Made by a program: the position numbers and the translations under genes
In this document: positions 10,294 to 18,179 of the stretch, piece after piece
Position numbering within the stretch: position 1 is the first letter of the stretch
How the letters are laid out: each line of letters opens with the position of its first letter
The notes under the pieces: model-generated
Seen by the model: the letters and a program-made list of their open reading frames with translations, nothing else
Told to the model about the DNA's origin: nothing
The model's database searches: none
Source of the DNA: Allobosea sp. Root381
Lineage (GTDB): Bacteria > Pseudomonadota > Alphaproteobacteria > Rhizobiales > Beijerinckiaceae
DNA length: 64,000 nt
Reading direction: 5' to 3'
Assembly: GCF_001429395.1 (NCBI RefSeq)
Contig: NZ_LMJT01000007.1
Coordinates: forward strand, 1 to 64,000

Positions 10294-10978
10294 CGCAGGC
10301 CTCCAGTTCAAAATCCGCACTCTCGCCGGCCCGTGCCCGGATCAGCTCGACCAGCCAGCGATGGCGACCCACGCCCGGCACCGGCAACGCCGTCGAGGGC
10401 AGGACCGAGACCCGCCAGCGCGTCATCGCCGCCGTCGGCTGCCCGAAATCCGAGGCCTCCGCCTGGCGACGCCAGCGCCTGAGCGCGATCCCCAGCGTCC
10501 CGGTGCCCTCGGCCGCCAGTTGCAGGCGCCGAGACGCCGTCATCGATAGTCGCGCCACCTCGCCGACCACGGAGCCGAGCCCGCCATGGCGAAGCCCTTC
10601 CTCCATGCAGGCCAGCACCGTTCCGTCATCCCCAGCCTCGACATGGACCACCCGGTCGGGCCCCAGACCTGCCTGCGCCAGAGCCGGGGCGAAGAGATCG
10701 CCGCGCGTCAGGCACCACAGCACCTTTCCCCGCGTCCGCGCCGCGATGCCCGCCCCGAACAGGGCCGCAGCAGCCCCGTCGATCGCGCCGTCTCCGCCGC
10801 CCGCGACCTCGTGCAAGGCCCCGAGCGCCAACCCGCCGCCGGGAAGACGGGAATCGACCGCGGCGATCCCGAACGGAAGCACGCTGCGTTCGCGCGCAGG
10901 CCGTCCCTCGATCCGTTCGATCCGGTCGCGCAACGACTGAAGGGCGGGATGGGGCCGCACGATGGGGATGACCTGCAA
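10208..10978 (-). CDS. imuA: ImuA, RecA-like SOS mutasome protein
   Basis: This 256-residue RecA/SulA-like protein is the first gene of the imuA-imuB-dnaE2 cassette. Recognisable are the N-terminal helix (LQSLRDRIERIEG), the segment LPFGIAAVDSRLPGGGLALGALHEVAG (residues about 39-65, ATPase-like but lacking a canonical GxxxxGKT) and a conserved C-terminal WRVSVLPST segment. It is thought to help load or regulate the translesion complex. The start appears to be TTG at 10978 with AAGGA about 12 bases upstream; an in-frame TAG lies nine codons before it. A GTG at 10960 is the alternative. LexA half-sites sit directly over the ribosome-binding region. Confidence 0.9.
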   Translation of the reverse strand: MQVIPIVRPHPALQSLRDRIERIEGRPARERSVLPFGIAAVDSRLPGGGLALGALHEVAGGGDGAIDGAAAALFGAGIAARTRGKVLWCLTRGDLFAPALAQAGLGPDRVVHVEAGDDGTVLACMEEGLRHGGLGSVVGEVARLSMTASRRLQLAAEGTGTLGIALRRWRRQAEASDFGQPTAAMTRWRVSVLPSTALPVPGVGRHRWLVELIRARAGESADFELEACDGKGRLGLPAELVDRSVPAQGWRRGASR

Positions 10979-10988
10979 TGCGTGTTGT

Positions 10989-11014
10989 GTTCCTTCTTTG
11001 TTCTAGTTCGGTTC
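10989..11014 (-). promoter_or_regulatory. Tandem LexA (SOS) operator upstream of imuA
   Basis: On the plus strand GTTC occurs at 10989-10992, 11000-11003 and 11011-11014, exactly 11 bases apart. This gives two overlapping copies of the alphaproteobacterial SOS box GTTC-N7-GTTC. A fourth GTTC lies at 11006. Read on the minus strand these are GAAC-N7-GAAC-N7-GAAC directly before imuA. A TTGACT at 11025-11020 could be the -35 element; no good -10 is visible. The box pattern is seen directly, and LexA control of imuABC cassettes is well established. Confidence 0.88.
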
Positions 11015-11177
11015 CTCGGAGTCAAGCGCGGCGCAATGCCCCGGGGCGGGCCCGTCCGGCCCGCCTCCGATCCGGACGGGGTTTCGTGCGTTGGATCGGC
11101 TGTGGATGAAGGGAGCCAGCGATGTCAGAGCGGGAACAGAGCGCGACCGCGGCGAACGCAAGCGCTGAGCCCGCCGG

Positions 11178-11987
11178 GTGAGGATCGCGACCTTCAACAT
11201 CAACGGCATCAACGGTCGGCTTGCCGTGCTGCTGCGTTGGCTCGCCGAGACGAAGCCCGACATCGTCTGCCTTCAGGAGCTGAAGGCGTCTCAACGGAAC
11301 TTCCCGGAAGCCGCGTTGAGGAACGCCGGCTACGGAGCAATCTGGCACGGCCAGAAGAGCTGGAACGGTGTCGCGATCCTCGCCCGCGATGCCGACCCGA
11401 TCGAGACCCGCCGCGGCCTGCCCGGCGAGGGGGAGGACGACCAGAGCCGCTACATCGAGGCTGCCGTGAAGGGCGTCCTGATCGGCTGCCTCTACCTCCC
11501 GAACGGCAATCCCGCCCCGGGGCCGAAATTCGACTACAAGCTGCGTTGGCTCGAGCGCCTAAAGAGCCATGCCGACGAACTACTGGCGCATGAAATCCCC
11601 GTCGCGCTGGTCGGCGATTTCAACGTCATCCCGACCGCGCTCGACGTCTACAAGCCCGAGCGCTGGGAAGGCGACGCTCTGTTCCGCCCCGAGGTCCGCG
11701 AGGCCTATCGACACCTGGTCGAAACCGGCTGGACCGATGCCCTGCGCGAACTGCATCCGGGTGAGCGCATCTATACTTTCTGGGATTATCTCCGGAACGC
11801 TTGGGGTCGGAACGCGGGCCTGCGTCTCGACCACCTGCTGCTCAGCTCGCAACTGGCCGGCCGGCTTAAATCCGCCGGCGTCGACGCCGATGTCCGCGGC
11901 TGGGAGAAGGCGAGCGACCACGCACCGGTTTGGATCGAACTTTCGAAACACGGGACCGCCGGATCGGGAAGGCCGTCGAAAGCGTAA
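11178..11987 (+). CDS. xthA: Exodeoxyribonuclease III (AP endonuclease)
   Basis: The 269-residue enzyme cleaves DNA at abasic sites and degrades 3' ends in base excision repair. It has all key motifs of the ExoIII family: FNINGING at residues 5-12 (metal-ligand Asn), LQELKA with the catalytic Glu near 35, the YxPNG segment (LYLPNGNP), GDFNV with the catalytic Asp-Asn, LRLDHLL and the C-terminal SDHAPV with the catalytic His. The start is GTG at 11178; no strong ribosome site is seen. It lies divergent to imuA, 174 bases from the SOS operator, so the two repair loci share an upstream region. No LexA box faces xthA. Confidence 0.95.
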   Translation: MRIATFNINGINGRLAVLLRWLAETKPDIVCLQELKASQRNFPEAALRNAGYGAIWHGQKSWNGVAILARDADPIETRRGLPGEGEDDQSRYIEAAVKGVLIGCLYLPNGNPAPGPKFDYKLRWLERLKSHADELLAHEIPVALVGDFNVIPTALDVYKPERWEGDALFRPEVREAYRHLVETGWTDALRELHPGERIYTFWDYLRNAWGRNAGLRLDHLLLSSQLAGRLKSAGVDADVRGWEKASDHAPVWIELSKHGTAGSGRPSKA

Positions 11988-12176
11988 TGGCGGATCCACG
12001 GCCCCATTTTGGCTGCGATCAATCAGGATGTGCTGGACGGCAGAGGCGGGGTTAATAAGAGCTATGCACGGAGCAGCTCCAGAGCGACCTTCGCGCCCCG
12101 TTAACGGCCAACCAAGCCGCTTCGGCTCATTGCTTCGCGCGGTCGTTCCATGTGTCCCGTAAGCACGAGAGCCAAC

Positions 12177-12204
12177 GAAAACGGCCCCGGACTCCCGGGG
12201 CCGT
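12177..12204 (-). terminator. Rho-independent terminator after the stress-protein gene
   Basis: A perfect 10-base stem (12181-12190 with 12195-12204, loop ACTC) is followed on the minus strand by TTTT at 12181-12178. It lies 21 bases past the stop of the gene ending at 12225. Confidence 0.8.
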
Positions 12205-12224
12205 CCTTCACCTGAACGATGCGA

Positions 12225-12758
12225 TCAGACGACCGGCGGGCGATACGGGCCGGCGTTCTCGTCGAAGCGGTCCCAACCCCCGGCGCGATACTCCGCCTCG
12301 CGAGACGAGCGATCGATCGGGGTAGCGCCGTCCAGGATGGCTTCAACGGTGGCCTCATGCTCCGGCTCGGTGCGGACCGAGACGACGGAGCCTCCGCGGC
12401 GAACCGTCTCGGCGTAGTATTCGGCCTCTTCCTTATCGTGGCCTTCCTTCACGAACGAGCCAACCAGGCCACCAGCGGCCGCGCCGGCGACAGCGCCTGC
12501 TGCGGTCGAGGCAAGCCAGCCCGCGGCTACGACGGGGCCGATGCCCGGGATGGCCAGCAGGCCGATGCCGGCGAGCAGCCCGGCGGCGCCGCCGACGCCA
12601 GCGCCGATGCCTGCGCCCTCGGCGGCATTGGTCTCGCCGTCGCCGTTGCGACCGACGATGCTGACGTCGCTGCTCGAAATGCCAGCAGCCTCGAGCTGGT
12701 CGACGACGGAGCGCGCGGTTTCATGGTTATCGTAGGAACGCGTGATGGTGCGAGTCAT
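12225..12758 (-). CDS. General stress protein 17M-like, glycine-zipper protein
   Basis: The 177-residue protein starts with a small alpha/beta domain typical of the general stress protein 17M family (TRTITRSYDNHETARSVVDQL, residues 2-22, then DVSIVGRN). A long Gly/Ala-rich stretch follows (about residues 48-105), resembling glycine-zipper segments that insert in or associate with membranes, and then a second small domain (GGSVVSVRTEPEHE). Its biochemical role is unknown; relatives are induced by stress. The ATG at 12758 has GGAG seven bases upstream. It lies 36 bases after the secreted 99-residue gene on the same strand and ends at a clear terminator, so the two form an operon. Confidence 0.75.
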   Translation of the reverse strand: MTRTITRSYDNHETARSVVDQLEAAGISSSDVSIVGRNGDGETNAAEGAGIGAGVGGAAGLLAGIGLLAIPGIGPVVAAGWLASTAAGAVAGAAAGGLVGSFVKEGHDKEEAEYYAETVRRGGSVVSVRTEPEHEATVEAILDGATPIDRSSREAEYRAGGWDRFDENAGPYRPPVV

Positions 12759-12794
12759 ATTCGTCTCCAAGGTTCGTGGTGCGAGCGGCACGGA

Positions 12795-13094
12795 TCAGTT
12801 GCGGGTGATGTTGCCGCGGTAATCGACTGAGACGTTCACCTGCGCGCCGGTGTGCGTGGCCGTTCCCTTCCAGACGCCGTTGTCGTCCTTCTTGAGGGCG
12901 CCGACGTTAGAGTAGCCGTTGGCTTCCAGGCGGCTCTTGGCCTGGCCTTCGGTGAAGCTATTGGCACCCGGGAGCGGCGCGTTCTTATCAGCATCGGCAT
13001 TCGGCGCAGGCGTTGGGGCCGTTGTCGACGTCTGAGCCATGGCACCGAAGGACGTGGCGGAGGCGATCAGCGTGGCGATGAGCAGCGTCTTCAT
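12795..13094 (-). CDS. Small secreted protein, PepSY-like
   Basis: The 99-residue precursor has a clean Sec signal peptide (MKTLLIATLIASATSFGAMA, cleavage near AMA-Q). It is followed by a Pro/Ala/Asp linker and a roughly 50-residue domain containing FTEGQAKSRLEANGYSNV, then GVWKGTATHTG and VDYRGNI. This layout resembles PepSY/YpeB-type domains, but I am not certain of the family. It should be periplasmic. The ATG at 13094 is preceded by GGAGA. Upstream is a candidate EcfG-type promoter (GGAAC-N17-GGTT). The downstream gene encodes the 17M-like stress protein. Confidence 0.7.
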   Translation of the reverse strand: MKTLLIATLIASATSFGAMAQTSTTAPTPAPNADADKNAPLPGANSFTEGQAKSRLEANGYSNVGALKKDDNGVWKGTATHTGAQVNVSVDYRGNITRN

Positions 13095-13140
13095 GATGGT
13101 CTCCTGCAAGGCGGGCGGCACGTGCCGCGATGCACAATCC

Positions 13141-13166
13141 AACCGCAAAATGCCCATGAAAGTTCC
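13141..13166 (-). promoter_or_regulatory. Candidate EcfG-type promoter before the secreted stress gene
   Basis: On the minus strand GGAAC at 13166-13162 is followed after 17 bases by GGTT at 13144-13141. The EcfG consensus is GGAAC-N16/17-CGTT, so one -10 base differs. It ends 47 bases before the start codon at 13094. Confidence 0.5.
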
Positions 13167-13326
13167 AGGTGGGCGGGTACGCGCTTGAAGGAGAAGACCT
13201 CGCTCGACGGCTGTCTGGGGTCGACTAGCCCCCCGCCGACGCGCCAACCCATGACTACAAAACCAAAGCTCCCGAGGCCGTCTCAGGCGACACCGGGACG
13301 TCGCCGAGAACTGTTACCGCGTACAT

Positions 13327-13361
13327 GAAAAGCGAAACGGGCCGCCTTTCGGCAGCCCGTT
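13327..13361 (-). terminator. Terminator after csbD-like gene
   Basis: Arms 13336-13342 and 13355-13361 form a perfect 7-base stem with a partly paired interior. On the minus strand a T-rich tract follows, with TTTT at 13330-13327. It lies just past the stop of the CsbD-family gene. Confidence 0.7.
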
Positions 13362-13383
13362 CGATCCGGTCAACGTGGCCTTA

Positions 13384-13575
13384 TCAGGCCTTATCGACGA
13401 CTTTCTTGACGGCTTCCTTGCCCTTGCCGAGCGCCTGCTGGGCTTCGCCCTTGCGCTCCTGCGCCACGCCTTCAGCTTGAAGACCGGGCTTGTCCATCGC
13501 CTTCCCCGCGGCCTGCTTGACGTTGCCGGCGGCCTCGTTGGCGATGCCCTTGACCTTGTCCGTGGTGCTGCCCAT
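13384..13575 (-). CDS. CsbD-family stress protein
   Basis: This 63-residue hydrophilic protein has the CsbD pattern: MGSTTDKVKGIANEAAGNVKQ, then KAEGxAQE-like (LQAEGVAQERKGEAQQ) and a Lys-rich end. CsbD proteins are small, helical, abundant stress-induced proteins of unknown mechanism, first described as sigma-B-dependent in Bacillus. The ATG at 13575 has AGGAGA about eight bases upstream. A perfect EcfG-type promoter lies 48 bases before it and a terminator follows, so the gene appears to be monocistronic and part of the general stress response. Confidence 0.88.
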   Translation of the reverse strand: MGSTTDKVKGIANEAAGNVKQAAGKAMDKPGLQAEGVAQERKGEAQQALGKGKEAVKKVVDKA

Positions 13576-13622
13576 CGCGCTTCTCCTGATGCGGTGCCGC
13601 CTTAGGGCGGCGTCGGAGCTGA

Positions 13623-13648
13623 AACGCGAGCTGGCCGGGTGAGGTTCC
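13623..13648 (-). promoter_or_regulatory. EcfG-type promoter for the CsbD gene
   Basis: GGAAC at 13648-13644 and CGTT at 13626-13623 on the minus strand are separated by 17 bases, an exact match to the alphaproteobacterial general-stress consensus, 48 bases before the start codon. Confidence 0.7.
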
Positions 13649-13651
13649 GGT

Positions 13652-14485
13652 TCAGGCCCGGGTGGCAGCCAACTCCTCGGTGACGATCTCAAATCTTTGG
13701 AGAAGATGGGGGCCGAAGGTATGAATCATCGGCACGTCGGCGGCGTCCCGTCCCCGCGCCACCAGGATGCGACCGATGCGCGGCATGTTGTGGCGAGCGT
13801 CGAAGGCATACCATTTGCCGCCCAGATAGGCCTCGAACCAGGCGTTGTAGTCCATCGGCGCTGGATCCGGCGGAACTCCGATGTCCCCGAGGAATCCGTT
13901 GCAATAACGGGCAGGGATATTCATGGCGCGGCACAACGCGATGGCGAGATGCGTGAAGTCCCGGCAGACGCCCACACGCTCGTTCATCGCCTGGGCCGCG
14001 GTGCGCGTATTGCGGGCGAACTGGTAGTCGAACCGGATCTGCGCATTCACGTAATTACAGATCTGCTGGACACGGTTCCAACCCGGAGCGAATGAGCCGA
14101 ACAGATTCCACGCCGTGGCCGACACCTCGTCAACCTCGCAATAGCGGCTCGACAGCATGTACTCGATGACCTCGGATGGCAGGTCGTCCGGCAGAATTTC
14201 GGGCGCCTGCTTGTCCCACTGGTCGGGTATGCCTGCATCGCGAACGACCAAATCGCTGGTGAAGAGGACGCCCCCCGCGGGGACGAGAAGCCGTCGGCAC
14301 CGGTTACCGAAGCCATCAGTGTATTCACGCACCCGCACTTCCGACCCGTCAGCTAGCGAGGTCACCCGGGGCCTCGGCAAGCTGACCATGTCACCGTCGC
14401 GGCTGGGGTGCGGATCGAGCAGGGTCATGCACGAGACAGGCTGCGCCGTGGTGATCTCGATCTGATAGCCGACGCGGATTTCCAT
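13652..14485 (-). CDS. Transglutaminase-like cysteine protease-fold protein
   Basis: The 277-residue protein has a beta-rich N-terminal domain (MEIRVGYQIEITTAQPV) and a transglutaminase-like core. Its catalytic Cys is in RVGVCRDFTHLAIALCRA, the His/Asp pair is near AWFEAYLGGKWYAFDARHN, and PARYCNGF lies between. These proteins (often annotated transglutaminase family) are probably peptidases or amidases; the substrate is unknown. No signal peptide is seen. The ATG at 14485 starts the conserved N-terminus; the frame is open 12 codons further. It stands apart from its neighbours with gaps of 76 and 131 bases. Confidence 0.85.
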   Translation of the reverse strand: MEIRVGYQIEITTAQPVSCMTLLDPHPSRDGDMVSLPRPRVTSLADGSEVRVREYTDGFGNRCRRLLVPAGGVLFTSDLVVRDAGIPDQWDKQAPEILPDDLPSEVIEYMLSSRYCEVDEVSATAWNLFGSFAPGWNRVQQICNYVNAQIRFDYQFARNTRTAAQAMNERVGVCRDFTHLAIALCRAMNIPARYCNGFLGDIGVPPDPAPMDYNAWFEAYLGGKWYAFDARHNMPRIGRILVARGRDAADVPMIHTFGPHLLQRFEIVTEELAATRA

Positions 14486-14616
14486 GCTCTGATCTCGTCG
14501 CTGAACGTGAGAGCCCAACACCGCAGGAAAGGCGCTGTTCCTGAGGGGCTTGGCCAGATTTCAGGCATTGAGCCCAGCGCGTGTTCAATGCGAATTGCGG
14601 TCGCGGCAGAGGCCCC

Positions 14617-15507
14617 TCATGCCAGCCGGGCGCTCCGCGTGGCCGCCGCCCGTTCGATCGACTTCGCTTTCCGCCGGGCCTCGCGCAACTCCTCGAGCGT
14701 CGGCTGCCACCACCCCCTGGCTCGTTCCGGCATATCGGGCTCCCGTCGCGCCGGCCAGGTCCGAATGAGTTCCTCGAGAGTCGGCGAACGCCAGAAGATC
14801 CAGACATGATCCTCGGTGTCGGCAGCGGCTTCGGCCCCGTCCGCCCCACCGACATCGACAAGTTCGCCATCACTGCCGGTCACCACGACGATGCCCCTCA
14901 CCGTCATCACCGGTCGACCCGGGGGTGGGAGTTGCGAAGCCGGAACGGCCAGCCGCTTGCGCCGCCTCTCCGCTTCGCGTTGCTTGATGTCCGCGAACTC
15001 CGGCGAGCGCTTCAGCTCCTCACGGCGCCGTTTGCGTTCGCTGGGTTCCGCCCGCCGTGCAGCGATCTCGATGGAGAGCCAGCAAGATCTCAACGCCTCG
15101 AGAGATCGATACGGTACGCGCCAGACCTTCCCCTCGCGATCCCACGCCGCCCAAGGAACGCCGCGGAGGTTGTCGATGACGGTGCGGGAATACGGTGTTC
15201 TGACGATCACGTCTCCGTTCGCCTCAAGATATTCGCTCTCGATCGGATCGAATGAGAATGCATCCCGGCCGCGCTCGTCGGCAAACGCGAGGTGCTCGGG
15301 CAGCTCGCGTTGAAGCCAGACCGCAACCCGGCGCTCCGCGGTTGTCCCGGGGACGAACCAGGCGCAGGCATGATCGCTCCATCGTGCTGCGGGAAAACGA
15401 GCGCGGAAACGTTCCACAAGCGCCGCATCATAGGGGAAGGCAACGATCGCGCCCGCGTCTTCATCGGCAGCTCGGATTTCGATCCGATCGGGCGGCTGAG
15501 CTGGCAT
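14617..15507 (-). CDS. HARP-like domain protein of unknown function
   Basis: The 296-residue protein holds two segments that resemble HARP domains (the DNA-annealing module of SMARCAL1/HepA helicases). One is at about residues 22-66 (FPYDAALVERFRARFP ... WFVPG) and the other at about 102-140 (TPYSRTVIDNLRGVP, then KVWRVPYRSLEAL). A charged helical stretch with ERKRRREELKRSPEF follows, then a Trp-rich C-terminus. No helicase motif is present. It may bind DNA, but the assignment rests on pattern alone. The ATG at 15507 is the first in the frame. No neighbour is clearly linked. Confidence 0.6.
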   Translation of the reverse strand: MPAQPPDRIEIRAADEDAGAIVAFPYDAALVERFRARFPAARWSDHACAWFVPGTTAERRVAVWLQRELPEHLAFADERGRDAFSFDPIESEYLEANGDVIVRTPYSRTVIDNLRGVPWAAWDREGKVWRVPYRSLEALRSCWLSIEIAARRAEPSERKRRREELKRSPEFADIKQREAERRRKRLAVPASQLPPPGRPVMTVRGIVVVTGSDGELVDVGGADGAEAAADTEDHVWIFWRSPTLEELIRTWPARREPDMPERARGWWQPTLEELREARRKAKSIERAAATRSARLA

Positions 15508-15560
15508 CTTCGGATTCTACCGGATCGATCAAGTCGTGACGAAACACGGCATCGGATCGG

Positions 15561-16229
15561 TTAGAGATGTTGTCGAAGGAAATCCTGCGTCCTTCCGATG
15601 GCATCCGGCAATGTCGTAAGCGACAGCCCATGTCCCTCGCCGGGATAGATGCGGCTCTCGACGGTCCCGCCCTGCGACCTTATCAGGCGTTCGATCGCCG
15701 TCGCATTGGCCACCGGTACGACGCGATCGGCGTCGCCATGCAGGATCAGTGTCGGCGGGAGCATGCGTCCCGCGCCGAGGCTCTCAGGCTCGAAGCCGAA
15801 GAAATCGACGACAGCCCGAATCCGCGATGAGCGCGAGGCGAGGGACAGCGCAAGAGCGCCGCCCAGAGAGAAGCCAACGACCGCAACGCGGTCTGCCGCG
15901 GTGCCGCGCGGAGGGTCGGCAATGATGGCCTCAAGCGTCCGCAGCCAGGTCGCATATTGGGACCGGATGTCGCCATAGCGCGCTCGACTGTCGCCGGTCG
16001 CTTCGAAATAGCGCGGCAGCAGCACCGCATAACCGGCGTTTGCGATCGTCTGCGCCGCGAATTGATAGCGCCCGGCATTGGTCAGCCCGTCCGAGCCGTG
16101 CAGCAGGTAAACGGTCGATCCCGACGAACCGAACCTGTCGACGCCGATCCGCGTGTCCGCACTCGAACGCTTAGCCGTTCCAATCATGCAGGCGGCACCA
16201 AGGAGGGTTCGACGATCGATCCCTCTCAT
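15561..16229 (-). CDS. Dienelactone-hydrolase-like alpha/beta hydrolase, exported
   Basis: The 222-residue protein has the alpha/beta hydrolase triad: nucleophile Ser in GFSLGG (about residue 121), Asp in HGDADRVVP and His in GEGHGLS. The order and spacing fit the dienelactone hydrolase family. The N-terminus [16 protein letters not shown] has twin arginines and a short hydrophobic stretch, suggesting Tat export or a lipoprotein-like anchor. The substrate is unknown. Its ATG overlaps the stop of the DUF2171 gene (ATGA), so the two are co-translated under the EcfG-type promoter at 16500-16524. Confidence 0.8.
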   Translation of the reverse strand: MRGIDRRTLLGAACMIGTAKRSSADTRIGVDRFGSSGSTVYLLHGSDGLTNAGRYQFAAQTIANAGYAVLLPRYFEATGDSRARYGDIRSQYATWLRTLEAIIADPPRGTAADRVAVVGFSLGGALALSLASRSSRIRAVVDFFGFEPESLGAGRMLPPTLILHGDADRVVPVANATAIERLIRSQGGTVESRIYPGEGHGLSLTTLPDAIGRTQDFLRQHL

Positions 16230-16465
16230 TCGGCCGCCTCGGACCAGCGTTCCTTCGCTTCGGCAGCCGGGACGATAAGCTTGATGGTATCTCCCTCGAC
16301 GGCCACGACGAGGCCGATATCGAGATAGTGGTGCGCTCCACCGGATTCGGGATCGTTCTTCTTCAGCTTGAGAAGCTGTCCGCTCAGGCCGTCGATCGTC
16401 CCGACGTGGCCACCGTCCGCGCCGATGACGCGTTGGCCTTCCTTGATCTGCTCTACGAACATCAT
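16226..16465 (-). CDS. DUF2171 family protein
   Basis: This 79-residue protein reads [26 protein letters not shown] and later [18 protein letters not shown] (residues about 44-61), the typical beta-barrel pattern of DUF2171/PRC-like proteins. Function is unknown, but the family is frequent among stress genes of alphaproteobacteria. The start at 16465 (two adjacent ATGs) has AGGAGT upstream. The stop overlaps the hydrolase start. A perfect EcfG-type promoter lies 35 bases upstream. Confidence 0.85.
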   Translation of the reverse strand: MMFVEQIKEGQRVIGADGGHVGTIDGLSGQLLKLKKNDPESGGAHHYLDIGLVVAVEGDTIKLIVPAAEAKERWSEAAE

Positions 16466-16793
16466 GACGGACTCCTCTTGCACGATCCTTCGCTGCGGCA
16501 ACGGGACCGCGGCGACGAAGTTCCGCGGTTCCGGAGCTCAGATGCGAAAGGTCGGACTGAGGTCCGCGGGGCTACTCGGCTCGGCTTTACGGAACCGCAT
16601 GAGACCGCGCGGTTGCCGCTTTGAAAAACGCACTAAGGATCCTGCTGATCGCCGCGCGGCGCGATGCGCAATCAGATCTGGCCGGAAGGCTGAGACTTTT
16701 AGAGGCAAGGACGAGATGCTCGACCGAAAGCCCGATCAACGGCGCCAGGATGCGTTTGCAAAGAGCGAGACCAGTCAATCCCATCAGGTCTTT
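16466..16793. other. Intergenic region with an EcfG promoter and no clear gene
   Basis: This stretch of about 330 bases carries the EcfG-type promoter near its left end. A 65-codon minus-strand frame (16587-16784) is open, but it has no ribosome site and no recognisable protein pattern, so I do not call it. Nothing else was seen. Confidence 0.5.
16500..16524 (-). promoter_or_regulatory. EcfG-type promoter for DUF2171-hydrolase operon
   Basis: On the minus strand GGAAC (16524-16520), 16 bases, then CGTT (16503-16500): an exact consensus match, 35 bases before the start at 16465. A second GGAAC at 16532-16528 is not at the right spacing. Confidence 0.7.
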
Positions 16794-17138
16794 TCAGGTG
16801 ACTCGGGATGGCAAGGCCAACCCGTCGATGACTACGTCGCAGTGTTCCACCGTATCGGGCTTCTCCAGCAGGTACCGGTCGTCCTCGGGGTAGTAGCGTG
16901 CGCGCTGATGATCCTCGCCTGCGAACGCCTTGATAGCGTCGATCGACGCCCACCAACTGATGGTGACCACCTCGGTGATGTCATCGCGCAGATCGCGCAG
17001 CATCAACTGAAAGCCGAGATTACCGTCCGTGGCGCCGTAGTCACTGACACCCGTCCGACGGACATAGTCGGTATATGCCGCCTTGTCCCGAGTGCGAATG
17101 ATGGACGCCCAGCGTCTCGCGATCACGGTTTCGGCCAT
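16794..17138 (-). CDS. Antibiotic-biosynthesis-monooxygenase-like (ABM) protein
   Basis: The 114-residue protein has the ferredoxin-like dimeric alpha/beta-barrel pattern of the ABM family: VIARRWASIIRTRDKAAYTDYV at the start and ITEVVTISWWASIDAIKAFAGED in the middle (a WxSxxAixxF motif), ending with RYYPEDDRYLLE. Members act as heme-degrading or quinone monooxygenases or have no known activity; the substrate here is unknown. Its ATG overlaps the DUF6894 stop (TGATG), so the two genes are coupled. Confidence 0.75.
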   Translation of the reverse strand: MAETVIARRWASIIRTRDKAAYTDYVRRTGVSDYGATDGNLGFQLMLRDLRDDITEVVTISWWASIDAIKAFAGEDHQRARYYPEDDRYLLEKPDTVEHCDVVIDGLALPSRVT

Positions 17139-17437
17139 CAGTCTCTCGGCCCCCGAGCGAGTTCTGCTGCGGGATCCGGCGCGTCCGATCCGACCTCGAG
17201 ATCGTCTTCGGTCCTGGCCTCAAAATGCAGGTCAGCCTGGTAGATGTCCTTCCCGGTCTCATCGGCCACCTTGACACCGAAATCTGCGCGCTTGCCGTTC
17301 GGCAACTTGTCTCGGGCCATCTCGGCCAAGGCAATCTGTGCGTCGTCGGTAGCAGCCTTGATGTCCGGAAATTCCACCGGCTCGTCAATGCCTTCCGGCC
17401 CGTTACCCGCGTCTGTGATGATGTTGAATTTCGGCAT
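17138..17437 (-). CDS. DUF6894 family small protein
   Basis: The 99-residue protein fits the DUF6894 pattern: MPKFNIITDAG at the start, EFPDIKAATDDAQIALAEMARD in the middle and VADETGKDIYQADLHFE near the end. It is soluble and acidic, of unknown function, and usually occurs in stress-gene neighbourhoods. The ATG at 17437 was chosen over an upstream one at 17482 because family members begin MPxF. It is followed directly by the ABM gene (TGATG overlap). A near-consensus EcfG promoter lies 32 bases upstream. Confidence 0.8.
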   Translation of the reverse strand: MPKFNIITDAGNGPEGIDEPVEFPDIKAATDDAQIALAEMARDKLPNGKRADFGVKVADETGKDIYQADLHFEARTEDDLEVGSDAPDPAAELARGPRD

Positions 17438-17468
17438 CGACGTCCGACCCATTGGCCCCCGGGGTCGC

Positions 17469-17493
17469 AACCAGAATTTCATTCTGAAGTTCC
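17469..17493 (-). promoter_or_regulatory. Candidate EcfG-type promoter for DUF6894-ABM operon
   Basis: On the minus strand GGAAC (17493-17489), 16 bases, then GGTT (17472-17469). One base of the -10 differs from CGTT. It ends 32 bases before the start codon at 17437. Confidence 0.55.
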
Positions 17494-17599
17494 GAAATCC
17501 GGCGCTGAAACTCCTCCCGGAGCCAGGCAGCTCTTGCTGAGACGGGTCCCTCGTACATTCGAGGGCCGATTTCGACGGACCTATGGACGAGACCGGCGC

Positions 17600-17827
17600 C
17601 TAGCCTGCCTTCGCCCCTTCCTGTTCGCGGTCTCGGCCGTGCCCGTTCCCCGTTGTCGCATCACCATCGCCGGAGAGCACGACGGGGTTCGCACTCACCA
17701 ATCCGCCGGGATTGGGAGATGCGCGCGGTGAGGCTGCGTACTGACCGGCGGCATCTCGTTTTGCGGGTTCCGGGGAGGCCAGGGCGTCCCCTTGATGTTT
17801 CTTGGCATCTTTTCCACGGTTGGGCAT
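17600..17827 (-). CDS. Small disordered hypothetical protein (75 residues)
   Basis: The product MPNRGKDAKKHQGD... is hydrophilic, rich in Gly, Asp, Ala and Pro, with no hydrophobic core, so it is probably disordered. The ATG at 17827 has AGGAGA nine bases upstream, which supports a real gene. No family is recognised. It follows the 92-residue gene on the same strand with 28 bases between, so they may be co-transcribed. Confidence 0.5.
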   Translation of the reverse strand: MPNRGKDAKKHQGDALASPEPAKRDAAGQYAASPRASPNPGGLVSANPVVLSGDGDATTGNGHGRDREQEGAKAG

Positions 17828-17855
17828 CGACGTCTCCTGAAACGAGTGGACGGGG

Positions 17856-18134
17856 CTAATCCGTGTTGAGCTTCCCGAGGTTGCCGGGCAGGCCCACGAT
17901 GGGGAGATCATCCCGTGCCATTGCGTCACCGCGCTGCTCGGGCTCGCCGTCCATTTCCGAGGCGGCTTTCATGACCGCGTCCGGTGGGGCCATATCTTCC
18001 TGTAGGTGCCACTCGACCGTATCGCGATCCATCCCGGAGCGTTCGGATAGCCGCGCTATCCAGTCCTGACCGGGAAATTTTCTCGCGAAGGCGACCGCCA
18101 GTTCACGTCCGGTAGGCAAGGATGGATGTGGCAT
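17856..18134 (-). CDS. Hypothetical 92-residue protein
   Basis: The protein begins MPHPSLPTGRELAVAFAR and continues FPGQDWIARLSERSGMDRDTVEWHLQED (residues about 20-47), which looks like a small helical bundle, possibly helix-turn-helix-like. The C-terminal part is acidic and flexible. The ATG at 18134 has GGGAG upstream. Function is unknown. It is divergent from the ClpP-like gene, and the two share about 180 bases of upstream DNA. Confidence 0.5.
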   Translation of the reverse strand: MPHPSLPTGRELAVAFARKFPGQDWIARLSERSGMDRDTVEWHLQEDMAPPDAVMKAASEMDGEPEQRGDAMARDDLPIVGLPGNLGKLNTD

Positions 18135-18154
18135 GTCGAGGCTCCCTTTCGAAG

Positions 18155-18179
18155 GGAACGCAACAAGGCCGTAGGGGTT
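18155..18179 (+). promoter_or_regulatory. Candidate EcfG-type promoter for the ClpP-like gene
   Basis: GGAAC at 18155-18159, 16 bases, then GGTT at 18176-18179, one base from consensus. It points towards the ClpP-like gene, 136 bases before its start. Confidence 0.45.

Noticed and set aside
16587..16784. 65-codon minus-strand frame between the ABM and DUF2171 genes
   Set aside because: No ribosome site and no recognisable pattern.
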